Shown here: positions 20,786 through 30,998 of the stretch, piece by piece
Layout of the letters: every line of letters starts with the position of its first letter
Position numbering within the stretch: position 1 is the stretch's first letter
From: Rotaria sp. Silwood1
Lineage: Eukaryota; Rotifera; Eurotatoria; Philodinida; Philodinidae
Assembly: GCA_905250075.1 (NCBI GenBank)
Contig: CAJNOP010000514.1
Span: forward strand, 87,869 to 151,868
Reading direction: 5' to 3'
Length of the DNA stretch: 64,000 nucleotides
Position numbers and translations under genes: made by a program
Notes under the pieces: generated by a model
Told to the model about the DNA's origin: nothing
The model's database searches: none
The model's input: only the letters and a program-made list of their open reading frames with translations

Positions 20786-22058
20786 TCAATTAAAAAAACT
20801 GCTTACTTCAACACTTTCCTGAATAGAATACACCATTCGAAAACTATATTTGTTCCATTCGATATCATCACCGTCCTCACAATATTCATTGTTCTCTTGT
20901 TTAATTGTCACATATTTGAAGAGAGGGTGTAAATTTTGTATATAGTCCTTGCTCAATATTTCTAAATCCATTGGATAGTCCCTAGTCTGATAGGCACCTA
21001 CGCGACACGTAAGAACTTGAAGATTGGGTAACTTAAGAGTAGTGGCCAGCTTCTCAAATAGAGTATGGGTTGGCCAGGCACTAATAACTAATTTCAATGT
21101 TACAATATTGATCATTCGTGAAAGAAAGATCCTAGGTGTAGATATATCATTACATTGCAATTCAAAGTGTTTGACTATCATTTGAGATGGCGTCGAGGAC
21201 AACGACGTCATTTGTTGTTCGCCGGAACAAGAAACATGTATTCGATGCAAGTGAGGACATGCATTTAGTATTATATCAAAATCGTGTACCGTTTCCACAT
21301 TTAATCGAAAAGAACGAAGACCTAATGACGCTGTCGACAATGACATCTCGCTTGAATCGAATGATGGTCCATTCGCAATACACGTGCGCAACTGAGGAAA
21401 ACCATTGGCAAGGATCACTTGGTATAAGTTATATATTGACTTCTTGCAATCGGGATTTGGATCTATATATGACACAAAAAAAATAATAAAAGTACTCTTT
21501 ACATTTGTAATCTTCTTTTCTAAGCCAAAGAGTTTTCTCGGAACAGAAAAGTAAAATGTTCATGTTTATGGATGAAATTTGGTGCAAGTTCAGTCTCTCA
21601 GAAAAACAATGATACTTACAGTGTTCGATGTGAAGATACTCAAGTAACGGTAAATGACAGGGGCGTACACTATCATACTGTTCTCGGGTTCCATACTTGA
21701 TTGTAAGTGAGCGAATATTGGCAAACTTCATAGCTGCAAATGTAAAGTCCGGTACTCTATCAATAACGAGGCGAACGATACGAACAGCGTATTGAGATAA
21801 AATTTTCTCAATAAAAGTATTGTTATTTCTCAATATTATCAGATTAAGACGTGTAAGAGATGACAGAAGTGAATCGTAACGTTTGCAGATGCCAGAGAAA
21901 GCATTAACAAGTTCGTATAAGTCGAGAAAAGCAAAGATTTGCAGAAAGACCTCGTTGGGCAACTGTTGAAAAGAAGATGCAGTTTTAGGTTCCATACCCG
22001 CATCTATTCGTGCGCGTTTTATAGGAACCACAGTTAATTCTGGCGGCGGCCGACTCAT
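20786..22058 (-). CDS. F-box protein with leucine-rich-like C-terminal region, 371 aa, two exons
   Basis: Exon 1 is 22058-21620, with donor GTAAGT. Exon 2 is 21462-20786, after a TATATAG acceptor; the join (EH-Y-PNPDCKKS) keeps frame. Residues 32-66 (LPNEVFLQIFAFLDLYELVN...) are an F-box, the Skp1-binding segment of SCF ubiquitin ligases. The remainder has spaced Leu/Ile repeats (LPLLEYLHI, GLRSFRL, CPHLHRIHVS, NLQVLTCRV) that would form a substrate-recognition surface. Basic N-terminus PIKRARID could be a nuclear signal. Large families of such proteins are usual in bdelloids. A GTAAGC near the end (about 20800) could act as a donor and give an alternative C-terminus, but I found no following exon. 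Confidence 0.82.
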
Positions 22059-22320
22059 CGTTTACTTCGACAAAAAGAGTCTAATTATGCTCTACTTTTC
22101 TTTCTTCTTCTCCCGAATAAAGTGAAGATAAAAAACTTGAGATATCTATATCAATAGAGGTAAGTGTTTTAGAGACAACAATTTTATCAATTCCAAACCA
22201 TAAACATGCGATAAATTCACAAAGTGAGATAGAAAAAGACGTCGGCAATGATATAAACAAAATTGAAACACTCAGTGGGGAAAAAGCCAACTCCGGGCAA
22301 TCGAATCATTGAAATCCCCG

Positions 22321-22460
22321 TGGGTGGGTGGGTCTATGGGTGTGGATGTGTCGGTGTGTGGGTGTAGAGTGTGAGTGTGGGTGCGGGTGTGGGATGTGAT
22401 GTGGATATGGATGTTGGGTGTGGTTGGGTCTGGGTGAAAATAAGACCCACACCCATACCC
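22321..22460. repeat. Telomere-like hairpin, copy 12
   Basis: About 110 bp of degenerate TGGGTG/TGTGGA repeats, core GGTGAAAATAAGACC, then CACACCCATACCC. It lies 260 bp upstream of the F-box gene start. Confidence 0.75.
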
Positions 22461-22619
22461 TTTTTGCAGATAAGGATTAAACTTAAAGTATAGTTTGTCA
22501 TGTCCTCGAAAAAATTAACGAGGAAACAGTATCATCTGAATGGCTGGACAACCGCAAGAGATAGTGACCTTCGGTTTGTAGCAATCGAGAGAGAAGAACT
22601 CCGGAATTCTTTTGTTTCA

Positions 22620-22831
22620 GGGTGTGGATGAGCGTGGGGAGTAGGTATGGGTGGGTGTGGGGCGTGGGTGTGGGTGTGGGGGGGGGGGGGGGGGTGAATG
22701 AGTCTTCTTTTTGCACATCCACCCCCACAACTCACCCACACCCACACCCACCCCACACCCTGTTCTTATGGATGAGACTTCTTTTTGCACATCCACACCC
22801 CCGCCCACACACCCACACACTCACGCCCACT
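22620..22831. repeat. Telomere-like hairpins, copies 13a and 13b in tandem (best family A cores)
   Basis: Two consecutive cores, both reading on the minus strand TGCAAAAAGAAG followed by A/T and CTCATYC, each flanked by G-rich then C-rich arms. A 14-G homopolymer occurs in the first left arm (22678-22693 region). Confidence 0.85.
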
Positions 22832-24189
22832 TTCTGAGCAGTTCTATGCATTCAGATGCTGGTTGAAAAAAATGCTAACTTGTACTATTTTCTGCTTTTT
22901 TTAGTCTTAAGATCGTTCTGTTGTCTAAGTCATCGATGTTTGGCTAAAATTATACACAATGCAATGTTTACCGAGATGAATTGGAGAACATTTACAAGAA
23001 TAAAGCTTATGTGATTTTAGTTACTTTTCTATCTTGCAAAATCGTTATAGAATTTGGCGAAAGCATTCGTGTTGAAGGCATGAGAAGGAGTTACAGGGAA
23101 TTTTTTAGAATGCCACAACGAAAAGCTGAAATGCCAAATGGTCTAGTCTATGGTTGAGCCTGCACGCTAGCCTTCATTGACATCGAGATATTGGAAGTAC
23201 TTTTCGTTTACGATCAGAATATACTAAAAAATTGGTTAAGATGAGAGTATTCCGATCCACCATTTCCACAGGAAGAATCATAAACATCATATCTGTCAAG
23301 GAAAGATGAGAACCAACCACCCCATTCCTAATGGTTAATTCGATTGAATTAAAACTGAATTGTACAAACAATACTTTAATTATTTATCCCGTCTCAAAAC
23401 TTCACTTCGAAAGTTAAATATTCCAACCTCATTAATCTTTCTCCTTCTTTTGTTTCATCTAAGAAACTTCTTCATTCGAAGAAGAATGAACTCATTAGAT
23501 CATTATGAGATGTGGATGAACAAGATGCTCAAGATGTCTGCAGGCATCTCAAATAACAACCCATGAGCAATACATCAAATATTATGCCAAATAACACTTT
23601 TTTTCAAAAATAACTATATTTATCATTCATGCTCTTTCAATCAAGTCTCAAAAGGTCAAATAAAAAAAACATTGTCACTGTCTTTTTATACAATAAAAGA
23701 ATACCAAGATTCTTAGAATTCAATGGCTAATCTCACTCACCGAAAACAAATGAACGGCTGCTAGAGGTATATAGAAAAAGATGTGTATAGTCATAACTAT
23801 AGATTTAGATATATAGATTTGAAGGTAAAGAGAGGGATCTATAGAGGACATTAGAAAGAAAATTACTTTATTCATGTATGATTATAAGGGATGACGTAGG
23901 TGCAATGTAGTTTTGATATGTATTAATCAAAATAGACTTTGAAACATCAAGAGTTTTTCTGCCTCAAATAAATCGAAGCATTTTTTTAAAAGTTAAGCCG
24001 TACAGTGGAGTATTTCAGCAAAGTGGAAGCGTTTCTTTCCATCAGAAAATTTAAAGTAAGATATACATGTAAATATCTTTTATATGGGTTCAGTGTATAA
24101 AAACGAGGTTTTCATAGACTGTAAAGAAAAAAAAAATAATGTTCATATCGTTTCAATAAGCATGGATGTAGTTTTTGATTTGAGACAGG
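22832..24189. other. Intergenic, nothing firmly recognised
   Basis: Small ORFs on both strands near 23170-23570 have no recognisable domain and no consistent splicing. Confidence 0.4.
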
Positions 24190-24242
24190 ATATGCGTGTG
24201 GGTGCAGCTTAGATTATTGTCTATGCACACACATACATCTAT
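24190..24242. repeat. Telomere-like hairpin, degenerate (copy 14)
   Basis: ATGCGTGTGGGTGCAG, core, GCACACACATACATC, located 40 bp past the stop of the Hint gene. Confidence 0.5.
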
Positions 24243-24282
24243 ATCTTTGTTAAACATTGACAATAAATGTATAAATAATAGT

Positions 24283-25167
24283 TTATAAAATGTGTAATGT
24301 CGAAGGTTGAATATAGGTTATCAGTTGATAAATAATTTTGACAACCCAATGTATTCCATCGGTTCGATTATTATTAAATGGTTCATTGACAGAAATAAAA
24401 CGAGCTAGTTTATAATACCAACGAAATGGAGCCATAAAAGTTTGTGCCCATTGATGGTTTTTTGCTGAGGCATAACAACTTGCCAAAACGTCGTTTATCA
24501 ATATAGTTCCTTTATTGAATAATAAAAATATTTCTAACTACATAAATACGATAAAATCTAAACTAACCTGTCAATGTTAATGGAGCAAAATATCCTTTTT
24601 TTATTTCTATAGTGATATTTCTAATTGGTGAAAATTCAATATGACCATTCATAAGAACATACAATTGATCCCCTAATTGAACATGCCGAGCTGCGATATA
24701 ATTCATTTTGTTATTTGATGAAATAATCGGTATTAAATGAAGACCTGTTAAACTTATTTGATGACCCGAATCAGTTATCAATGTATAAAATTTCGCTAAA
24801 ACAATACGATTAAAGAAAAAAGAAACACTAAGATAGAATAAAAACCTTGTTTTGATGTTTGTTTATCCAACATAAAAACCATTTCAGTAGGAACTACTTC
24901 CAAATGATCAACAGCAAGAAGTTCATTCCCTGTTTGAAGAGAACCGATTGGTTTTTGTTCACCATTAATTAACATTACCGATGAATCACCAGAAAAACAC
25001 CCAACACCAACTTCTGTTGAATGTGCATTGGCTTCTAAATTATTTCAAAATTTTTCTCGAACAAAAACGTTCCCTATTTAATTTTTACCTTTCCCATTGT
25101 TTTCCTGTCCATAAGTATGATGTGTTGCTGCAAGGTATAGAATAATAATTTTGAAAATATAATACAT
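24283..25167 (-). CDS. Secreted hedgehog-type Hint (autoprocessing) protein without a hedge domain, 240 aa
   Basis: Exons: 25167-25089, 25034-24846, 24795-24568, 24509-24283; all joins keep frame, with introns of 50-58 bp. Residues 1-20 are a signal peptide (MYYIFKIIILYLAATHHTYG). Only about 18 residues follow before the splice junction G38-C39 (GVG|CFSG). The Hint domain then shows every hedgehog landmark: catalytic Cys39, Asp83 in MLDKQ, Thr106 and His109 in LTGLH (TxxH), and GTILINDVLASCYA (166-179) with Cys177. A 60-residue hydrophobic tail (to 240) matches the sterol-recognition region in position. In Hedgehog this module cleaves itself and esterifies cholesterol to the N-terminal product. 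Here there is no signalling domain, so the released product would be a tiny peptide. The start is the only ATG giving a signal peptide in frame. Confidence 0.88.
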
Positions 25168-26125
25168 GCTTTGCTATATGTTTTGCAATGATGAAATAAA
25201 ACAATTTTAATAACGAAAGACTATTTTGAATAACTTCAAGTTTGACTTAACTGCACTTGAAATGATTGGATTCAATAATAAATTGTTTTTTCTTAATGCA
25301 ACATTGATATAAAAGCAAATAGTTTTGTAGATTTTTCAACGATCATTTAACTTTATGTATTGACTTTAAGAATTTAATAGATACATATTAACAAGTCAAT
25401 CAAAAAACACAATTGATATATTTGAAGAGCAGTTATCAAATAAAAAAAGTATTTACAGAGCATTTTTTTTTTGCTTTTCTTCTAAATTATTTTCAATGCT
25501 GATTCCAAAAAAGACTTGTTGGATTGCTTTCATTATTGACTTCCAACATTTACAAAAAAAAAACAATGTTATTTTTGCATTTAATTGATTAATAGTGATG
25601 AATAATCGAAACGTTGTTTGACAGTCTATTAAAAAAAAAAACCTTGATCAAATAAAAATACTGCTCTATATTTTCAGTTTATGTGTAGCAAGATCACTTG
25701 TTTTCGTAAAGTGCTTGAAATTCCAATTGTAAGCTAAATCGTTTTTGACGGCTTTTTACTCTGGTTGGATAGACTTTATTAAGTTAGAGTGTGAGTGTTC
25801 CAGTGTAATTGTCAAGAAAACAATACTCCATCTATCTACCAGCAGGAGAAGAACTAGAGCCGAATAAAAATATAAACTATTATTCGAAAGGTTGAGTTTA
25901 TTTTATCAATCTATTCTTGAAAGTGAGTTATTGTAAAAAGACGCAAACTAAGAGATTATGACAATTTGTTTTCTTTTATCATGTGCCATATTGAAGCAAA
26001 GTAGTTCACTTGTTGCATCGTAGAATAACCTCATAGGGGTCCAAATATGTCCATAAGGTTTTCATGATTTTTTACAACTAAAACAAGATTATTGATAAGA
26101 GAAAAGGAAAAATATCGCCGCATAC
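25168..26125. other. Intergenic, upstream of the Hint gene
   Basis: AT-rich with long A and T runs. A weak hairpin-like remnant (GAGTGTGAGTGTTCC ... ACTCCATC) lies near 25787-25838. No gene seen. Confidence 0.4.
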
Positions 26126-26234
26126 CCATCTACGAATTGGGCCTTATTTATTTTGTGTTCTTCATCGAGACCAAAATTTTCGAAAATCTCTGTAACAAAT
26201 TTCTTCACGCCTTCAACATCGGTTTCTTTCTCAC
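26126..26234 (-). pseudogene. Isolated exon with degenerate EF-hand
   Basis: The minus strand reads EKETDVEGVKKFVTEIFENF and GLDEEHKINKAQFVDG between an AG acceptor and a GTATGC donor. The pattern F..FGLD..HKI...QF resembles an EF-hand, but the calcium loop is short by about two residues and lacks the usual acidic ligands. No partner exons exist nearby: CROT occupies the upstream side. A telomere-like hairpin sits exactly where the upstream intron would be. Probably a fragment of a calcium-binding protein gene left by rearrangement. Confidence 0.35.
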
Positions 26235-26237
26235 CTT

Positions 26238-26349
26238 GGGTGTGGGGTGTGAGTGTGGGTGTGGGTGGGTATGGGTGTGGGTGTGGGTGTAGTATTAGTG
26301 GGGTGTGTGCGGGCATATGCAAAAAGAAGACGCATCCACACCCACATCC
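26238..26349. repeat. Telomere-like hairpin, copy 15 (family A core)
   Basis: GGGTGTGGGGTGTGAGTGTG and further repeats, core CATATGCAAAAAGAAGACGC, then ATCCACACCCACATCC. It lies about 100 bp beyond the 3' end of the CROT gene. Confidence 0.85.
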
Positions 26350-26450
26350 AACTCCTTAGAATTCTTTGAACTTGAAGCATTTTTATTTGTAAGTTTAAAA
26401 AAAACAATATCCATTAATTACATCATGCCATAAAAAGAAAGATTTTACAT

Positions 26451-29400
26451 TTACAAATTTGATCTCATAAAATATGTTTTAACTTCAATTAGAGTATGTT
26501 CAATTGAATTTGCTAATGCTTGTGCATTCGTTTCCGAACAATTTCGATAAGTAGCGACGAAAAATGTTATTCTATAATAAATACATAAATGTATCATTAT
26601 GGTCATGTTTGTTTTTACTTACGCATCACTACCAATTCTATAAAAAACTCCATAACCATTTAAACACATTGGTGCCGTTCCAGCTAATGATGTATTGAAA
26701 CCAAGACAACTTGTAGATAAAATAAAATTACCGTCTCCACCACTAAAAATAAGATTATTTAAAGAGTAATAAAATCGTTCCTTTTAAAACCTTTTTATCC
26801 ATGATGGATCATGTTTAAGTTCGAATGGCTTTCCTGTTAAATGTGCTATCATACTCAATCCAAGTAAATGTCGATCACAACCTTGATTTTCCCATGCTTC
26901 AGTCATTAATTCTTGATGACGTTTAGCAGCAATAAGAAATAATTGTCTTTCATTTTCCTATATATATTTCAGTTACATTACAAATATAAAGAAAAATATG
27001 TATATTTTACTGTTAATTGATTATTTGAATTTGTCATTGCACGACACCATGCCATCACTTCTGGTGAACAACTTCGTATTGTTTCAGTTCTTCCACGATA
27101 AAAACGTCGTGTTGATCCTGTTTCATAAGTTGATGCAGGTTTATATCCATGTAATTTAAAATAAGCTTGTTGAAGACATAATTGAAAAAAACTATCTGGA
27201 TGAATACGAACATATTGTTTAATATCTTCTTTTGTACATTGAGTTACATTTTTTACTATTATTTTAATATTATCCGCTGAATGATGAAATAAAGTAACTG
27301 CACGATTAATAGCATTAAATACATATGAATCATAAATAAATAAAAGTTCTCGAACAATTATTTTATTATAAGGATCAGATGGTATTGGCCATGAATTTAT
27401 CTTTTCAAGAGAATCAATGTGATGTTTTATATGATCACTGATTTGTATTGAAATAATGGCTTCATAAGCTGAGTGCTAAATATCAAAGTTACTTGAAATG
27501 AATCTTTATGTAAAATATTAGAGAACTATATACTTCGCCATTTGCTGCAATAAGACCATTCCGTGTAACAATATAAACATTCGACCGATCAAACCAACGT
27601 GACTGAGGGTTTTTCAACATACCAATGCGAGCAAGCTAAATATTCATATTTAGTGTTTCATTCTATATACAAGAACTAACGTATGTCCTAGGAGGAATTA
27701 CATTAAATACCAGCACATTTTTCTATCGCTTCTGAATCATAAAAAACATCTCCTCATTTGTCCAAAAATAGAGAATTTTAAGCTCTACAAAAATGTTGAC
27801 TTGATTTTTAAAACAAACATATCCTGTTGCGCAAAATTTAAAATATTAACATCTACTTAGTCGTTCGACTGTATCGATTAACAAAATGGAAAACTGATGA
27901 CAATTTTTTTAATAAAGATTCCACGAATATTCTAGCTGTCTCATGAAAACTTTTATGAATTCTACATCTTCTGATGTTTCCCTTTCTACACGTCCTTTGC
28001 AATTGTATCGAAACGTAAAAAACAAGATAGACGTTACTATATGTACACAAAGATGATAATGGGTCGCGGCTCTTCAGAATGCTTTCAAGTTTGAAATGTG
28101 TCACACCCTATATAAATCTTGTTCTCGTTCAAATTCTATTAACATTCAAAAGGCACATATACTGCTATTATTGGTAGATACATAGTTTTCATATATTTAA
28201 GAAAACGATTTTTAAACATTCAAATATAAACTTCTTCCTGTGCTTCAACATCCAAAACTTTGTAGATTTATTACCACAATTCAAATGATATGAGTTTAAT
28301 ATGAATATTAAAATTATTCTACCTCTGTTAAGTTTTCAGGATTATCATCATCCAATGCATAAACAAGTAATGCTTGTTCAATAACTTGAAAATTGATTTT
28401 ATTTTGTTCATTAATTTCACATAAATGATTACGTATCTGAAATTCATTTCAATACTAATAGAATAACAATTTTTTTTAAACTTACTTCTGCCCATTCATC
28501 ACGTGGTAATGCTGTTAGAGCACCTAACCCAAGTCCAGTACTTTGATCACATTGTTTAACAATATCTTCAAGTCTTCGAAGAATTTCAGGTGGTGTAAGA
28601 AGTTTCTTTGATTCATACAAATCGAATGTAAATAGATGTCCATTACGAATAATTACAACATGAGTTGGTGGCGTTTGAACATCTTCAGAAACTATTGAAC
28701 AAAAGAATATAGATATATCAGAAGAAGAAAAAAACATTTCAATTTAAAAACAAACAAACCAGTTCGAAATGAGCTAACTAATTTATCACATCCTTTATAT
28801 GGAATTCGACATGTATTAAAAAAATGTTTAAATTGGTACATTGTCAATGGATGTTTGCCCATGTATGATACTGGATAACGTTCTCTTGAAAATAAAATTA
28901 GATTATTATTTTTTGAATCTAAATTTATATTAACATACTCGCGTATTGTTTCAAAGACGAGAGCACTAGCATATATATGTATGCTTGTTCGTGTTAGTTG
29001 TGAGTCGACTTTAGGTGATATTAAACAATTAAAACTCACCATGCTAATATCTGGTGCGATCGGTAATCGCCATTTTAAATATATTTCTTCATCCCACCAT
29101 TTTGAAAGCTACAAGAATGTCCAAAGTTTTCTTGATTTGAATATCAATAAAATTTCAACTATGTAAACTAAACGTTTTTGTTGCATAAGAAATATTTTCT
29201 GATTCTTTCATATCATTGTTTCTGAAATTAATCATTTTTCATTCTTATGATAAAATCATGAAACCCTTTATAGTCTATTAAAACTTGAACTGTATTTTTT
29301 TTTGTATCTTACCCAATTTCGTTCTTGACGATTCTTAATATTAGTGTCCAATTGTTCATGTAATTCTCGTCCAGTTCCTTTAGAAAATTGTTCAACAATT

Positions 29401-29630
29401 TTTTTAGTCTTATCATATTCATCATCGTTGACAACAGCTCGTACTAAATATGTATAATACATAGTTAGTTTTCGAAAGTGTCTCGTTCTTTTTTGTTTAC
29501 CTGAATCAAGATAACGGTCAAGTGTATGTTCTAATGTTGGTAAGGGTAAAGATGGAAGCTCATCATCAAATTCAAACGTTTTTGCTGTCGTTCTCTTTGA
29601 TAAATAAAAATACTCTTTCATCGAGTGCAT
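26451..29630 (-). CDS. CROT: Carnitine O-octanoyltransferase-like acyltransferase, 634 aa, 10 exons
   Basis: Exons: 29630-29501, 29443-29313, 29108-28760, 28691-28486, 28436-28323, 27635-27534, 27475-27011, 26957-26791, 26742-26623, 26571-26451. Phases agree throughout and sum to 635 codons. The protein moves medium-chain acyl groups between CoA and carnitine, in peroxisomes for CROT. Family signatures in order: LPSLPLPTLEHTLDRYL near the N-terminus, QERNWLSKWWDEE, YMGKHPLTMYQFKHFF, general-base His345 (NGE-HSAYEA), GRTETIRSC (carnitine/CoA site), KSGGDGNFILSTS and CLNGYGVFY. Length and exon content fit CROT (about 612 aa) rather than mitochondrial CPT1/CPT2. The C-terminus, SNL, is a weak match to a peroxisomal PTS1; CRAT remains an alternative. 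Intron 5 (27636-28322) is 687 bp against ~50-70 bp for most others. Confidence 0.92.
27636..28322 (-). other. Long intron of CROT
   Basis: 687 bp with an 83-codon ORF of no recognisable family (27853-28104). No terminal repeats found; may be an old insertion. Confidence 0.4.
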
Positions 29631-30998
29631 ATTTAATTTCTAAAAGTAGAGTTTATATCAGTTTATAGATACCGAAAGACATTTGTTTTTACACTTAGCA
29701 CGTGCATCATGTAAACAAAAGAAAAAGTCTCGTCTTCTATTAACTTAATCAAGGTCAATCGGCATTTTTGACAACTGAACAAAAGCAAAAGAATTATTCG
29801 ATTGGTTAAAACTTTTTTGAAAGCATCGATTGAATAATAAAATAGGATCTTGAATTGCACATTTACAGTACGTATTAAACTTCGCTTTCATAATTCGACC
29901 ATACTTCACATAACACTGAAGCGAGAATTTTTTAGTTGTATACAGGAATTTTTCAAGTTAATAGCTTTGACTTATATGCTAAAGTTTAGCCCTTATCAGT
30001 GTATGCAGATCAATGCAAATTGCTATCTTCATTGATAAATTACTTTATATTATTCGAGTTTGAAAGATGTTCAACAACATTATATATAAATATGAAAGTC
30101 CTTAAGTAACGTTAGCATAATACGTATTTTTTTTGTATTACAGAAGAAAAACTGAATCAGTATGCTTGCTTGTCAATGTAAATAAAATAATGTAGTTTTA
30201 ATCTTTGAGTCATTATCTCATAGTCTTGCTAATAAATATCTGAACAGAACGATTAGAATCTTAAAATCGAGAAAATTGCTAAATAATGGCAATCTCAGTT
30301 GTTTAAGAGTGATTCCAATGATTAATAGAAAAAATACTTTAAAAGTAAACGAGAATAAATAGAAGTTTGAAAAACTCAAAATAAGACAATGCTGAAAGTT
30401 AGATTTGAGAAAAGAAGGACACTAATTTTAATATCTAAAAGCTCTTTTCAATGTTTCAAAAAAAAATTCATAAATACCTCGAAGATATCATTTAGAAATC
30501 GTAACTCACTCATTAAAATCCTGGATCCGTCACTGCTATCTAATCCAAACCCTGAGAAATCTGATCTTAATTTAAAAGAATCAATCATTCTTGTTTTATT
30601 CGTATTGAACTCACCCTACTAAATGAAATTGCGCTGATAAATTTTTTACTAAACATTTGTTGAGTTTGTATGTGTAACTAATAAAGTCTTCTATAAATAT
30701 ATACATATATACAGTTGAGATAGTAATCTTTTGTAATAAAAACAAAATCATCTAGCGCCATCAAATTTTTTTCTCTATTGGTAACTTTTTTTTTTTTTCG
30801 TTTATGTTTGACAGCAAAGAACTCATAGAAAGCAAGTAAATTTACAAAAATATAACTCAATAAATAAATATTATACACTTTTCTTTTTTTTCTATTCACG
30901 TATCTATACACACCTTTATCAATATATTTTAGATCGTAATGATAAAAGAATTACGTATGTAATTGAAATATGTAAATTCAATTTTGATTAAAAATAAA
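29631..30998. other. Intergenic between divergent CROT and ceramide synthase
   Basis: The shared upstream region of two divergently transcribed lipid-metabolism genes. AT-rich; small ORFs without known domains. No promoter motif can be assigned with confidence. Confidence 0.4.

Noticed and set aside
27853..28104. 83-aa ORF inside the CROT intron as a nested gene
   Set aside because: No domain, no conserved splice partners; it is bounded by in-frame splice sites of CROT.
30963..30998. Upstream start of the ceramide synthase ORF at 30963
   Set aside because: The codon is TTG; the first ATG, at 30999, gives the conserved N-terminus.
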